DNA of 64,000 bases from positions 1 to 64,000 of the forward strand of contig CABJAM010000007.1 of assembly GCA_902363555.1 (NCBI GenBank), in the 5' to 3' direction. This DNA comes from Lachnospiraceae bacterium. GTDB lineage: Bacteria; Bacillota; Clostridia; Lachnospirales; Lachnospiraceae. Position 1 is the first letter of the stretch; every line of letters begins with the position of its first letter. The notes beneath the pieces were generated by a model. The model saw only the letters and a list, made by a program, of their open reading frames with translations. It made no database searches and was not told the origin of the DNA. The position numbers and the translations under genes were made by a program. Positions 46,764 through 56,080 of this stretch are shown here, piece by piece.

Positions 46764-48314
46764 TTACAGCGCCAACGCCCTCAACTTCTGCAGATCCCCG
46801 TCCAAATGCCGGTACATATCCAGATACAGCGGATACATCCGGTCATAGACATCTGCCCATGCCTCCACCGGCTCAATCACTTCCTTGACCTTAATGATCC
46901 GGTCGATCGTTTCCGTCAGATCATCATACACGCCCACGGCGCAGCCCGCCAGCAGTGCATCGCCAAAGGGCACATCCCCGGACTTCTCATCCAGAATGTA
47001 GACCGGCATCCGGAGCATGGACGCCTTGATCTGCGACCACGTCCGGCTCTTTGAGCCGCCCCCGGTAATGCGCAGACACGACGCCTGACCTCCGGCCTCC
47101 CGTATGGTGCTCATCACATGGCGCAGGGCAAAGGCAGTACCCTCGAAAACAGAGCGGATCATATCCGCCCGCGATGTGTCCAGAGACATACCGATGAACA
47201 TGCCCCGGGCATAGGAATTCCACAGCGGTGCCCGCTCTCCCAACAGGTAAGGGAAAAACATAACGCCGTTGCTGCCCGGCTTCACCTGCTGCGCCAGTTC
47301 ATTAATGTAAGTATACACATCCGTATTTCTCGCCAGGGCCTCGGCCTTCTCCTCCTGGCCAAACCGGTCCAGATACCACTTCACGCTGGCGCCGCTTGTA
47401 TTAATGGGTGCGTCAAATATCCAGGGCATTCCCTGGATGCTGCATGGCTTTGTCACCACGGGAAGCTGCGTCGGGCTTTGCCGGTCGTGCCCTACAAATA
47501 CTAAAGATGTGGTTCCGGAGGACTCGCCCGCCTCCCCAAGCCGGGATAAGCCGGTGGCATACATGGAGGCCATGGCATCGCTGGCTCCGGCCACCACAAA
47601 AATCCCCGACGCCAGCCCGGTTTCTGCGGCTGCCTGTGGGCTCACCTGGCCAATGATTTTTGTCGGTTCCGCCGGCTGAGGAAGGATATCGTTTAAATCC
47701 ACGCCGATCACCCCGGAAATCTCATCCGACCACTTCAACGTACGCATATCCAGGCACTGGCTCCGCGCTGCCTGATCCTGATCCATAGTCATTTCCCCGG
47801 TAAGCTTATAATTTATATAGGAGCTGGCCTGCAAAATGCGCCAGGTCCGGGCAAATAATTCCGGTTCATGTTTTTTGTACCATAATATTTTATTGGGTAA
47901 AAATGCCACATCCGGCTGTGCGCCGATAATGGATACAAAATGCTCAAAGCCCAGCGTATTTTCTATATACGCAAGCTCCGCCGCCGACCGGCTGTCCATC
48001 CATATCATGGCATTCCTGAGACAATTTCCGTTTTTATCCACAGGTAGCATGGTCACCGTCTGTGAACTGACACTGATCCCCCGGATACGATTCACCACAT
48101 CGGCACCGGCAGACGCAGTTATGGTCCGCAATATTTTAGCTGTATTTTCCCACCACTCTGAGGCGCTCTGCTCCACCTGACCCGGGCCCGGAAATATGAG
48201 ATGATTGGCCTCGGAGGCCGAAGCAGCCACATGACCATCACTGTCCATAATAATCGCTTTTACATTGGTTGTTCCCAGGTCAATACCAAGCAGGTAATCC
48301 TTCGTATTCTTCAT
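46764..48314 (-). CDS. FGGY-family carbohydrate kinase (xylulokinase-like)
   Basis: A 516-residue sugar kinase of the ASKHA fold. N-terminal phosphate loop GIDLGTTNVKAIIMD (residues 10-24), catalytic region MIWMDSRSA near 103, FGGY signature region around PYLLGERAPLWN near 360, and C-terminal adenosine loop ITGGGSKSRTWSQIKA near 425. Closest in pattern to xylulokinases, but the group phosphorylates several ketoses and polyols, so the substrate is open. It is divergent from a zinc-type polyol dehydrogenase, which could make the ketose this kinase uses. Confidence 0.85.
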   Translation of the reverse strand: MKNTKDYLLGIDLGTTNVKAIIMDSDGHVAASASEANHLIFPGPGQVEQSASEWWENTAKILRTITASAGADVVNRIRGISVSSQTVTMLPVDKNGNCLRNAMIWMDSRSAAELAYIENTLGFEHFVSIIGAQPDVAFLPNKILWYKKHEPELFARTWRILQASSYINYKLTGEMTMDQDQAARSQCLDMRTLKWSDEISGVIGVDLNDILPQPAEPTKIIGQVSPQAAAETGLASGIFVVAGASDAMASMYATGLSRLGEAGESSGTTSLVFVGHDRQSPTQLPVVTKPCSIQGMPWIFDAPINTSGASVKWYLDRFGQEEKAEALARNTDVYTYINELAQQVKPGSNGVMFFPYLLGERAPLWNSYARGMFIGMSLDTSRADMIRSVFEGTAFALRHVMSTIREAGGQASCLRITGGGSKSRTWSQIKASMLRMPVYILDEKSGDVPFGDALLAGCAVGVYDDLTETIDRIIKVKEVIEPVEAWADVYDRMYPLYLDMYRHLDGDLQKLRALAL

Positions 48315-48342
48315 TAATATTCCCCCGATTTCGTATATTAAC

Positions 48343-48371
48343 GTAACAGTTCAGACAAGCCAAACTGTTAC
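48343..48371. promoter_or_regulatory. dyad operator in kinase/dehydrogenase divergent region
   Basis: GTAACAGTT at 48343-48351 and AACTGTTAC at 48363-48371 are perfect complements spaced by 11 bases, with symmetric TATTAA flanks. It sits close to the kinase start and is a reasonable regulator site for both divergent genes. Confidence 0.5.
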
Positions 48372-48523
48372 ATATTAACTTCATCCTAACAAAGGAATCC
48401 TCTGTATTCAAAGTGGATTTTGCCGTAGGCCAATGGTAATTACCGATTTGAAACACGGGCGTATTTTTCTTAAACTGGAATCAGCGATTATTCATTGATA
48501 TGTTTTGAAAGGGGAAATAACTT

Positions 48524-49570
48524 ATGGAAAAGATGAAAGCAGCGTTAATGTACGGACCTAATGATATCCGTGTTGAAATGGTAGATAAACCAGCGTGCCC
48601 GAAGGACGGACTGATTTTAAAAATTATGGCGGTAGGCCTTTGCGGTTCCGATATCCGCAATCTCACCAGCGATTCAAGAAAAGGCAATTATCCTTTTATT
48701 TATGGTCACGAGATCGTGGGCGTGGTGGATGAGATCGGCGCAGAGGAAACAAAATATCAGGTCGGTGAACGTCTCTTTTTATTCCCGGGTACCTACTGCA
48801 TGGAATGTGACGACTGCATCAGCGGCCACAGTGAAAACTGTACCAATGTGGAAAAGGATCTGGCCGGCACCGGCGGCTTTGCTCAATATGTTGCCGTTTC
48901 CGCAAAAAAAATCCAATTGGGCGGCATTTATAAAATTCCAGATAACGTCAGCTATGACGCTGCCAGCCTTGGCGAGCCGCTGACCTCGGTTTACGCCTGT
49001 GAGGAAAATATCGGCGTGGGCTACGACGACACTCTGGTCATCATCGGTGCCGGCCCAATTGGCTGCTTTATGGCGCAGCTTGCCAAAATCCGTGGCGCCC
49101 AGAAAGTTATTATGATCGATATTAATCAGACACGTCTGGAAATGTCCAAAGAATTCGGCGTGGATGAAATTATCAACAGCGCTAATGAGGACCCCATTGA
49201 AGCGGTACGCAAATTAACCTGCGGCCTTGGCGCAGACAAGGTTATTTCCGCCAATCCTTCCAATTCAGCCCAGGCTCAGAGTATTTTCATGGTTAAAAAG
49301 GGCGGCCTTGTGGTCTTCTTCGGCGGCGTTCCCAAAGGCTCCATGACCGAGCTGGATACGAACTATATCCATTATAACAATATATGGATCAAGGGCCATT
49401 TCGGCGCATCCTACATGCAGTCCAAAAAAGCCTACGCCCTGGCCATCTCCGATAAATTCCCCACGGAGAAATTCATCACCCACCGCCTTCCGCTGGATCA
49501 GATCAACGAAGGTATTGAGCTGACACGCTCCGGCGAGGCGATCAAGGTCGTGCTTTTCCCGCAGGAATAA
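48524..49570 (+). CDS. zinc-dependent alcohol/polyol dehydrogenase (MDR family)
   Basis: A 348-residue medium-chain dehydrogenase. Catalytic zinc ligands: Cys in GLCGSD (near 40), His-Glu in GHEIVG (near 64). The structural-zinc loop is reduced in an unusual way: CMECDDC and C in SENC give four cysteines (near 93-107). Rossmann motif GAGPIG near 175 and an acidic residue in MIDIN after it, pointing to NAD(H). Similar to sorbitol, galactitol-phosphate and threonine dehydrogenases; substrate not certain. Start follows AAAGGGG. Probably oxidises a polyol to the ketose phosphorylated by the adjacent kinase. Confidence 0.85.
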   Translation: MEKMKAALMYGPNDIRVEMVDKPACPKDGLILKIMAVGLCGSDIRNLTSDSRKGNYPFIYGHEIVGVVDEIGAEETKYQVGERLFLFPGTYCMECDDCISGHSENCTNVEKDLAGTGGFAQYVAVSAKKIQLGGIYKIPDNVSYDAASLGEPLTSVYACEENIGVGYDDTLVIIGAGPIGCFMAQLAKIRGAQKVIMIDINQTRLEMSKEFGVDEIINSANEDPIEAVRKLTCGLGADKVISANPSNSAQAQSIFMVKKGGLVVFFGGVPKGSMTELDTNYIHYNNIWIKGHFGASYMQSKKAYALAISDKFPTEKFITHRLPLDQINEGIELTRSGEAIKVVLFPQE

Positions 49571-49578
49571 GTCTTTTA

Positions 49579-49613
49579 GTAACCGTTCGGCCCTCCGAGC
49601 GGTTACATTTTTT
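49579..49613 (+). terminator. intrinsic terminator after the dehydrogenase gene
   Basis: Stem arms 49579-49590 and 49595-49606 (one G-U pair) with a four-base loop, then ATTTTTT (49607-49613). It overlaps the 3' end of the convergent PRD regulator gene. Confidence 0.8.
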
Positions 49614-51558
49614 CCGTTCCACCAAAAAGCGCATGGGCATACTGATAATAGGCCTGCAGATAGCGCCGCTCATCTGCACATATCCGAAGGATCACAACAC
49701 ATTTTATGCCGCGGTTCTGCTTCCAGGCGATTCCCGCCGGGCAGCAGACCACTGCGCTCACCGTGGATGGAACACCGCCGATGTCATACAAAAACAGGCA
49801 CTCCGAGCTGATCTGCGACACGGAATATTCCGCGGTATACTGCCCGCCATTCTGCTGCTCCGCACTATTGCGACTCTCCGCACAATACCCGTGCTGCGCT
49901 GCTTTTGGTTGCTCTGCAGCAATTTGACTTTCCGAACGCTTTTGCGTCTCCGCCACAAGCTTTATCACCTCAGAAAGCTCCGTCTTTTTCTCAATATTCA
50001 ATATAATATCCGCCGGCGTTTCCATGCTTTTCCCAGAAGGCAGCGGCAGTGTATGAAGCCTGCTCCGGACGAGATCAAGGCCCTGCCGGATATTTTCCAG
50101 CTCCTCAGCCTCTACCAGAGGTGAAACATGGATCACCGGAATATTATACTTTCGGAAGGCATCCATACGGGCTGTGGTAATAATGAGCATCGGTCCGGCC
50201 TCATCGATCCGGCTCCGGTCATAAATCGGAAATGGGCCCATGAGATCCACATTTGGCCCCAGGTTTCCATTCAGCCGTTCCATCAGATAATACGTCAAGC
50301 CAAAATTCAGATGACTGACCACTGCCACACTTATTTTCCGGTTCTTCTTCTTTCCCTCCATACGGTGCCAGGCCGTCACCAAAAACGGAACGAGATAGTT
50401 TTCATCAAATTCTTTTAAGTGCACACCGCACAATGCCTTCAGCCGCCGCCCCAAATACCCGGCGATATCGCCCAAAAACGGATACTTTATCCGAAGCGCC
50501 TCCTCCATATAACGGTTCTGGTGCTGTACGGAAATCATACAGTTCAAAAGTGCCTGTATATGAAGCAAAAGCTCTGCACAAAACCGCTCATCTTTTGAAA
50601 AATCCACATAATAGAGCTCCCGGATCTCCTCCAGCAGTTGTGCGGCGAACTTATCGCACCGCTCATCCATCGGCAGGGCGATCTGCGGCCGCTCCACACG
50701 GTCGAAATTTAATATGACTAACTGCTCCAGTATTCCTGCCAGTCCATCATATTCCAGCCTGGGAACCTGGCAGCCAAGCTCTGCTCCCACCCTGTTCCAA
50801 AACTCTTCTGCCGCCATGGTGATTTCCGGAGTCCGGCACGGACGGTCCACGATCATTAGATGATTCTGCTGCGAAAAACGGGCGTACGCTACGGCAGAGG
50901 CAAGAATCAGGTAGATCAGCCCAAAATCATCCAGCTCAATTCTTTTTTGGCGCAAAATCAACTTCCACACCTTCCGGAAATGGTTGAATATATCCTCGCA
51001 AAAAATCCCGTCCTTTAGAACAATTCCCTCCCTGGAGTCATAATCCCAGTTTTCACTATACAGATGGATCAGAATATTTCTTTTTTTATTTTCATTATTT
51101 TCAAGCTTTATATAATTTCCATTGCGGAGCATCGGCAGGCAGGGCTGATTTTCAGAAATCCTCAGCCGTATCTCCTTGAGGTCCGTTTCCAGCGTGGAAC
51201 GGCTGACATACATTTCATCCTCCAGGTCCATTAGATCGCACCATTCATCACTGCGCACGAGCCGCTCCAGAAGATAACGAATCCTGTCCTGCCGCGTCTG
51301 CTTATTTTCACCGTCGGACAACAGCTCGTGGAGAACCGCCCGGTTCCCCACCAAAAGCCAGTAGCCCTTCCCCCGCACGGCCTGTATATGTACATCCTGG
51401 GATTCCAGGACTTCATTGATCTGCAAAATATCATTGCGCACCGTTCGCTCACTGGTGTTCAGCTTCGCCGCCAGTTCACTCCCGGTCACAAGACCGTGCT
51501 GGCAATTCAGCAGATAAAGGAGCTGCTTTTGGCGGGCGTGCAGTAAATATTTATCCAT
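49603..51558 (-). CDS. PRD-containing transcriptional regulator (BglG/MtlR type)
   Basis: About 651 residues from the ATG at 51558 (MDKYLLHARQKQLLYLL), chosen for its GGAAGGGG. N-terminal HTH (ELAAKLNTSERTVRNDILQ, residues 28-46), an Mga-like second HTH region, two PRD-like helical domains (histidines in the stretch about 270-380), an EIIB-like domain (VAVVSHLNFGLTYYLMERL near 405) and an unusual Ser/Gln/Ala-rich tail (about 545-600) before the end. Such regulators are controlled by phosphotransferase-system phosphorylation and activate sugar operons. It likely governs the kinase and dehydrogenase genes beside it, although no PTS gene is in the window. Confidence 0.82.
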   Translation of the reverse strand: MDKYLLHARQKQLLYLLNCQHGLVTGSELAAKLNTSERTVRNDILQINEVLESQDVHIQAVRGKGYWLLVGNRAVLHELLSDGENKQTRQDRIRYLLERLVRSDEWCDLMDLEDEMYVSRSTLETDLKEIRLRISENQPCLPMLRNGNYIKLENNENKKRNILIHLYSENWDYDSREGIVLKDGIFCEDIFNHFRKVWKLILRQKRIELDDFGLIYLILASAVAYARFSQQNHLMIVDRPCRTPEITMAAEEFWNRVGAELGCQVPRLEYDGLAGILEQLVILNFDRVERPQIALPMDERCDKFAAQLLEEIRELYYVDFSKDERFCAELLLHIQALLNCMISVQHQNRYMEEALRIKYPFLGDIAGYLGRRLKALCGVHLKEFDENYLVPFLVTAWHRMEGKKKNRKISVAVVSHLNFGLTYYLMERLNGNLGPNVDLMGPFPIYDRSRIDEAGPMLIITTARMDAFRKYNIPVIHVSPLVEAEELENIRQGLDLVRSRLHTLPLPSGKSMETPADIILNIEKKTELSEVIKLVAETQKRSESQIAAEQPKAAQHGYCAESRNSAEQQNGGQYTAEYSVSQISSECLFLYDIGGVPSTVSAVVCCPAGIAWKQNRGIKCVVILRICADERRYLQAYYQYAHALFGGTEKM

Positions 51559-51609
51559 CGTATTCCCCTTCCAGACCCCTGAATAATCAATAAAATCTTC
51601 AAAAGGCAC

Positions 51610-51638
51610 TTGATAAAATCAAGTGCCTCGTGTATAAT
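51610..51638 (+). promoter_or_regulatory. promoter of antisense antitoxin RNA
   Basis: TTGATA (51610-51615), 17-base spacer, TATAAT (51633-51638). Nothing that looks like a protein gene follows on the plus strand; the transcript would run into the 3' end of the small toxin gene and stop at the hairpin 51701-51732. Confidence 0.7.
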
Positions 51639-51644
51639 CAGGTT

Positions 51645-51740
51645 AGAAAGGTGTTCAGATACAAAATCTGATGCCCTCTGTTTATGTTTAATTAAGAACT
51701 AGCATCCTAAACTTTGGGCGGAGTAGGATGCTATTTCTTA
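51645..51740 (+). ncRNA. predicted antisense RNA antitoxin of a type I toxin-antitoxin locus
   Basis: Predicted from the promoter just upstream and the hairpin with 9-bp arms 51701-51709 and 51724-51732 followed by ATTTCTTATT. The RNA would be about 90 bases and fully complementary to the 3' untranslated part and last codons of the toxin mRNA, as in TxpA/RatA-type systems. Ends are estimates. Confidence 0.55.
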
Positions 51741-51814
51741 TTGTGTTTATTGTCTATGTATGACAATGCCGTAAATATAACAAGCAGCAAGGTTAAAACT
51801 TCCATTACGCTCAT
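51731..51814 (-). CDS. 27-residue hydrophobic toxin peptide (holin-like type I toxin)
   Basis: Reads MSVMEVLTLLLVIFTALSYI then DNKHNKK: one transmembrane helix with a charged C-terminal tail, close in plan to the putative holin-like toxins of Firmicutes type I systems. A strong AAAGGAGGG lies 9 bases before the ATG. The upstream region has an extended -10 (TGGTATAAT, 51904-51912 on the opposite strand). Nine bases of its leader (51840-51848) are perfectly complementary to nine bases beyond its stop (51672-51680), enabling the long-range folding typical of type I toxin mRNAs. Expected to insert into and depolarise the membrane when unrepressed. Confidence 0.65.
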   Translation of the reverse strand: MSVMEVLTLLLVIFTALSYIDNKHNKK

Positions 51815-51990
51815 CGGCATCACCCTCCTTTGTAAAAATCAGAGGGCACACAACAGATGCATCCTGCACTTTCCTTCCTGAAAATACACTTCTATCTTAC
51901 CATATTATACCATCACATTCAAACGCTTTTATTGTCGAATAGGATCGAATAAGCGTACCTTTTATAAATTCCTGACAGGTTTACATAATT

Positions 51991-52038
51991 CAAAACCGTG
52001 GCAGCATCCGCAATTTTCCATTGCAGAGGCTGCCACGG
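51991..52038 (-). terminator. terminator of the hydrogenase operon
   Basis: Ten-base GC-rich arms (51996-52005 and 52029-52038) with an inner weaker stem, followed on the minus strand by TTTTG. It is about 80 bp beyond the stop of the hydrogenase catalytic gene. Confidence 0.75.
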
Positions 52039-52120
52039 CTCATAACAGCAATTCAGAGTTTTCCAAAGAAAATCCCTGAACCACCCGCGCATCAGCGCGA
52101 TTCGCGGTAAGGTATACAGT

Positions 52121-53869
52121 TTACTGATTTACTTTACGCTTCACATACGTTGTATGCAGGATCTCGTGTGCCTTATGGCTTCCCGGCTCACCCAGATACT
52201 CGTCATAAAGCTTGATGATGGACGGATTCTCGTGGGATTTACGCACCGGCATCGCAGCATCCTGATCATACAGAGCTTTGGCGCGCAGGGAACGGATATC
52301 CGTAAAGTTGCGCACAGTGCCCGGCTGCTGAGGCTGACCACCGCCGTTGACACAACCGCCAGGACAGCCCATGATCTCGATAAAGTGATAGCTGGCTTCG
52401 CCGTTCTTCACTTTATTAAGCAGCGCTCTGGCATTGCCAAGGCCGGAGGCCACAGCTACATTCACATCCATACCGGCGACGTTATACGTAGCTTCCTTGA
52501 TGCCTTCGATTCCGCGGACTTCTTTAAAGTCCAGAGAAGCAAGCGTCTCACCGGTAAGCTTTTCCACAGCGGTACGCAGAGCGGCTTCCATAACACCGCC
52601 GGTAGCACCGAAGATCACGGCAGCACCGGTAGATTCACCCAGCGGATCGTCGAACTTTTCATCCGGCAGCTCAGTAAAGTCAAGGCCGATACGTTTGATC
52701 ATACGGGCCAGCTCTCTGGTCGTCAAGGCGATATCCACATCCGGAACACCAGCAGCGTCCTGATCGTCACGGCCGATCTCGAACTTTTTAGCAGTACATG
52801 GCATTACGCTGACGCTGACAATATCCTTCGGATCAATGCCGGCTTTTTCAGCATAGTAGGTTTTTAAAACAGCGCCGAACATCTGCTGCGGAGATTTACA
52901 GGATGACAGATTTTCTGTCATATCCGGGAAATAATGCTCGCAGTATTTGATCCATCCCGGAGAACAGGAGGTGATCATCGGCAGCACGCCGCCATTTTGC
53001 ACACGGCCGAGGAACTCATTCGCTTCTTCCATGATGGTCAGGTCGGCTGCAAAATCGGTATCAAATACCTTTTCAAAGCCCAGGCGGCGCAGAGCAGCGA
53101 CCATACGGCCTTCCACATTGGTACCGATGGGCAGACCAAATTCCTCACCGAGAGCGGCGCGGACTGACGGTGCCGTCTGTACGAATACATGCTTTGTCGG
53201 ATCGGCAATGGCTGCAAAAACTTCATCCGTGCAGTCTTTTTCTGTCAGAGCGCCGGTAGGACATACGGCGATACACTGACCACAGGAAACACAGCTTGTA
53301 TCACCAAGGCCCATATCAAAAGCCTGGCCGATATATGTATTAAAACCGCGGGCATTGGCACCAATCACGCCCACACCCTGGACATTCTCGCAGACAGCGC
53401 TGCAGCGGCGGCAGAGGATACATTTACTGTTATCGCGGATCATATGCGCAGCAGAGGTGTCCAGCATGCACTTTTCAGGCATAGCGCCCTCATACTTATT
53501 CTCATCATCCACCTTGAGCTCATGGCAAAGCTGCTGGAGCTCACAGTTACCGCTGCGCACACAGGATAAGCACTCGCGGCGGTGGGTGGAAAGGATCAAC
53601 TGCAATGTCTTTCTTCTGGAATCCAGCACCTTCGGCGTGTTGGTCCAGACCTCCATCCCTTCATTGATCGGATATACACATGAAGCCACAAGGCTTTTAG
53701 CGCCTTTGACTTCCACAACACAGATACGGCAGGCGCCGATCTCGTTGATCTCTTTTAAATAGCAAAGTGTCGGTATTTTGATGTGTGCGATTCTGGCCGC
53801 CTCTAAAATGGTTGAGCCTTTGGGCGCACTGACTTCGACACCGTTGATTTTAATTGTAATGTTTTCCAT
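52121..53869 (-). CDS. hndD: NADH-dependent [FeFe] hydrogenase catalytic subunit
   Basis: 582 residues from the ATG at 53869, behind GGGAGG. Order: N-terminal [2Fe-2S] ferredoxin domain (CYLKEINEIGACRIC); His-ligated [4Fe-4S] (HRRECLSC, GNCELQQLC); two [4Fe-4S] clusters (CILCRRCSAVC, CVSCGQCIAVCP); then the H-cluster domain with all three canonical motifs, TSCSPGW near 303, MPCTAKKFE near 357 and GCPGGCVNGG near 502. It reduces protons to H2 (or reverses it) in the cytoplasm, drawing electrons from NADH and ferredoxin via the NuoF-like subunit. Length and cluster set match the multimeric bifurcating HydA/HndD class. Last gene of its operon. Confidence 0.93.
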   Translation of the reverse strand: MENITIKINGVEVSAPKGSTILEAARIAHIKIPTLCYLKEINEIGACRICVVEVKGAKSLVASCVYPINEGMEVWTNTPKVLDSRRKTLQLILSTHRRECLSCVRSGNCELQQLCHELKVDDENKYEGAMPEKCMLDTSAAHMIRDNSKCILCRRCSAVCENVQGVGVIGANARGFNTYIGQAFDMGLGDTSCVSCGQCIAVCPTGALTEKDCTDEVFAAIADPTKHVFVQTAPSVRAALGEEFGLPIGTNVEGRMVAALRRLGFEKVFDTDFAADLTIMEEANEFLGRVQNGGVLPMITSCSPGWIKYCEHYFPDMTENLSSCKSPQQMFGAVLKTYYAEKAGIDPKDIVSVSVMPCTAKKFEIGRDDQDAAGVPDVDIALTTRELARMIKRIGLDFTELPDEKFDDPLGESTGAAVIFGATGGVMEAALRTAVEKLTGETLASLDFKEVRGIEGIKEATYNVAGMDVNVAVASGLGNARALLNKVKNGEASYHFIEIMGCPGGCVNGGGQPQQPGTVRNFTDIRSLRAKALYDQDAAMPVRKSHENPSIIKLYDEYLGEPGSHKAHEILHTTYVKRKVNQ

Positions 53870-53883
53870 GTCTGACCCTCCCA

Positions 53884-55674
53884 TTATTCAATATAGATCG
53901 CATCAAAACGGCACTTCTCGATACATGCACCGCACTTTAAGCACTTATCCGGGTTAATATAATGAGCTTCCTTAACCCGTCCGCCAATGGCACCTGCCGG
54001 GCAGTTTCTTGCACAGAGCGTACATCCGCGGCACTTATCCGGATCGATCTTGTAGGTCAGCAGGTTCTTACATACGCCGGCCGGACACTTCTTATCCACC
54101 ACGTGGGCGATATATTCATCTCTGAAATAGCGCAGTGTGGAAAGCACCGGGTTGGGCGCTGTCTGTCCAAGACCGCACAGAGCGTTATCTTTTATGTAGT
54201 AGCACAGCTCTTCCAGCTTATCGATATCTTCCAGAGTTCCCTGCCCCTTTGTGATCTTATCAAGGATCTCATACATGCGCTTCGTGCCGACACGGCATGG
54301 CGTACATTTACCACAGGATTCATCCACTGTAAATTCCAGGAAGAACTTGGCGATATCTACCATACAGTTGTCCTCATCCATAACGATCAGGCCGCCGGAG
54401 CCCATCATGGAGCCAATGGCGATCAGGTTGTCATAATCGATGGGAACATCAAAATGCTCTGCCGGGATACATCCGCCGGAAGGACCGCCGGTCTGTGCAG
54501 CTTTAAACTTCTTGCCGCCGGGGATGCCGCCGCCAATCTCCTCAATAACTGTGCGCAGCGTGGTTCCCATGGGGATTTCCACAAGGCCGGTATTATTTAC
54601 CTTGCCGCCCAGAGCGAAAACCTTTGTTCCCTTGGACTTTTCCGTACCCATGGCAGAAAACCATTCCGGTCCGTTTAAGATGATCTGCGGGATGTTCGCG
54701 TAGGTTTCAACGTTATTTAAAATGGTAGGCTTGCCAAACAGACCCTTCACTGCCGGGAACGGAGGTCTTGGACGTGGCTCACCGCGCTTGCCCTCGATGG
54801 ATGTCATCAGGGCCGTCTCCTCACCGCAGACAAATGCGCCAGCGCCAAGACGTAAGTCGATATCAAAATCAAAGCCTGAATCAAAAATATTTTTACCAAG
54901 CAGACCGTACTCTCTGGCCTGGGCAATGGCGATTTTCAAACGCTCCACAGCGATGGGATATTCGGCGCGCACGTAGATATATCCCTGGCTGGCGCCAATG
55001 GCATAGCCGGCAATGGTCATAGCCTCCAGCACAACGTGTGGATCGCCCTCCAGCACGGAACGGTCCATAAATGCGCCCGGGTCGCCCTCGTCGGCATTAC
55101 AGCAGACAAACTTCTGAACCTCGCCGCGGTTACCCGAAGCAAACTTCCATTTCAGACCGGTAGGGAAACCGGCGCCGCCGCGTCCGCGAAGTCCGGAATC
55201 CAGAATCGTCTGGATCACATCGTCCGGAGTCATCTCAGTAAGAACCTTACCGAGAGCTTCATAGCCGTGCGTACCAATATATTCTTCGATGTTCTCAGGG
55301 TTGATCACACCGCAGTTTCTGAGAGCGATACGGGTCTGCTTTTTGTAAAAATCCGTATCATTTAAGGAGCGCAGGCCTTCGTCCGTAACCATTTCCTTAT
55401 AAAGGAGACGGGAAACGACACGGCCTTTAAGCAAATGCTCTGAGACGATCTCTGGAATGTCATCCACCTTAACCATGGAATAAAAGCTGGCTTCCGGATA
55501 AACGATCATAATCGGGCCAAGGGCGCAAAGGCCGTGGCATCCGGTCTTTACAACGGCAACCTCATCGGTCAGATCATTTTTTGCCAGTTCAGCTTTCAGT
55601 GCATCAATAATTTTTTCGCTTCCGGAGGAGGTACAGCCTGTTCCGCCGCAAACTAATACGTGTGAACGATACAT
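53884..55674 (-). CDS. hndC: hydrogenase NADH-binding subunit (NuoF-like, HydB/HndC)
   Basis: 596 residues: N-terminal thioredoxin-like [2Fe-2S] domain (CGGTGCTSSGS); NuoF core with NADH/FMN motifs GRGGAGFPTG near 166 and GAGAFVCGEETALMTSIEG near 280; SLBB region; [4Fe-4S] motif ESCGKCTPCR near 455; and a C-terminal two-cluster ferredoxin (CRGCTLCARNCP, CLKCGACIEKC). This subunit carries the flavin where NADH and ferredoxin electrons meet. Its stop lies 14 bp before the catalytic-subunit start. Confidence 0.92.
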   Translation of the reverse strand: MYRSHVLVCGGTGCTSSGSEKIIDALKAELAKNDLTDEVAVVKTGCHGLCALGPIMIVYPEASFYSMVKVDDIPEIVSEHLLKGRVVSRLLYKEMVTDEGLRSLNDTDFYKKQTRIALRNCGVINPENIEEYIGTHGYEALGKVLTEMTPDDVIQTILDSGLRGRGGAGFPTGLKWKFASGNRGEVQKFVCCNADEGDPGAFMDRSVLEGDPHVVLEAMTIAGYAIGASQGYIYVRAEYPIAVERLKIAIAQAREYGLLGKNIFDSGFDFDIDLRLGAGAFVCGEETALMTSIEGKRGEPRPRPPFPAVKGLFGKPTILNNVETYANIPQIILNGPEWFSAMGTEKSKGTKVFALGGKVNNTGLVEIPMGTTLRTVIEEIGGGIPGGKKFKAAQTGGPSGGCIPAEHFDVPIDYDNLIAIGSMMGSGGLIVMDEDNCMVDIAKFFLEFTVDESCGKCTPCRVGTKRMYEILDKITKGQGTLEDIDKLEELCYYIKDNALCGLGQTAPNPVLSTLRYFRDEYIAHVVDKKCPAGVCKNLLTYKIDPDKCRGCTLCARNCPAGAIGGRVKEAHYINPDKCLKCGACIEKCRFDAIYIE

Positions 55675-55688
55675 ACGTTACGACCTCC

Positions 55689-56060
55689 TTATAATTTAAT
55701 ATTTCCCAATGTATAATCGGCAACAACCTGACCGCGGATCAAATGCTGGTCCACAACCTCCAGCGCCTTCTCCGGTGTCATATGTATATAAGTTACTTTA
55801 TCCTTGCCAGGCTCCATCACTTCCACGATCGGCTCGAACTTACACAGGCCGATACATCCGGTCTGGGTGACCACCACGTTTTCCAGGTTCTTTTCCTGAA
55901 CGGCATCGGATAATGCTTTCAATACCGGTCTGGCGCCGCTGGCAATACCGCAGGTAGCCATACCGACCACAACGCGGGTCTGTGACTCGTTTTCAGCACG
56001 AAGTCCCACCTGACCCTGCATTTTCTCACGGATGGCTTTTAATTCTGCAAGAGATTTCAT
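55689..56060 (-). CDS. hndB: thioredoxin-like [2Fe-2S] ferredoxin subunit (HndB-like)
   Basis: A 123-residue protein with a thioredoxin-like [2Fe-2S] fold: cysteines in ATCGIASGA and TQTGCIGLCKFEP. It begins with a helical MKSLAELKAIREKM segment typical of HndB. It lies 14 bp upstream of the NuoF-like gene and is a probable small electron-transfer subunit of the hydrogenase complex. Confidence 0.85.
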   Translation of the reverse strand: MKSLAELKAIREKMQGQVGLRAENESQTRVVVGMATCGIASGARPVLKALSDAVQEKNLENVVVTQTGCIGLCKFEPIVEVMEPGKDKVTYIHMTPEKALEVVDQHLIRGQVVADYTLGNIKL

Positions 56061-56080
56061 AATAAAACTCCTCCTAATTT

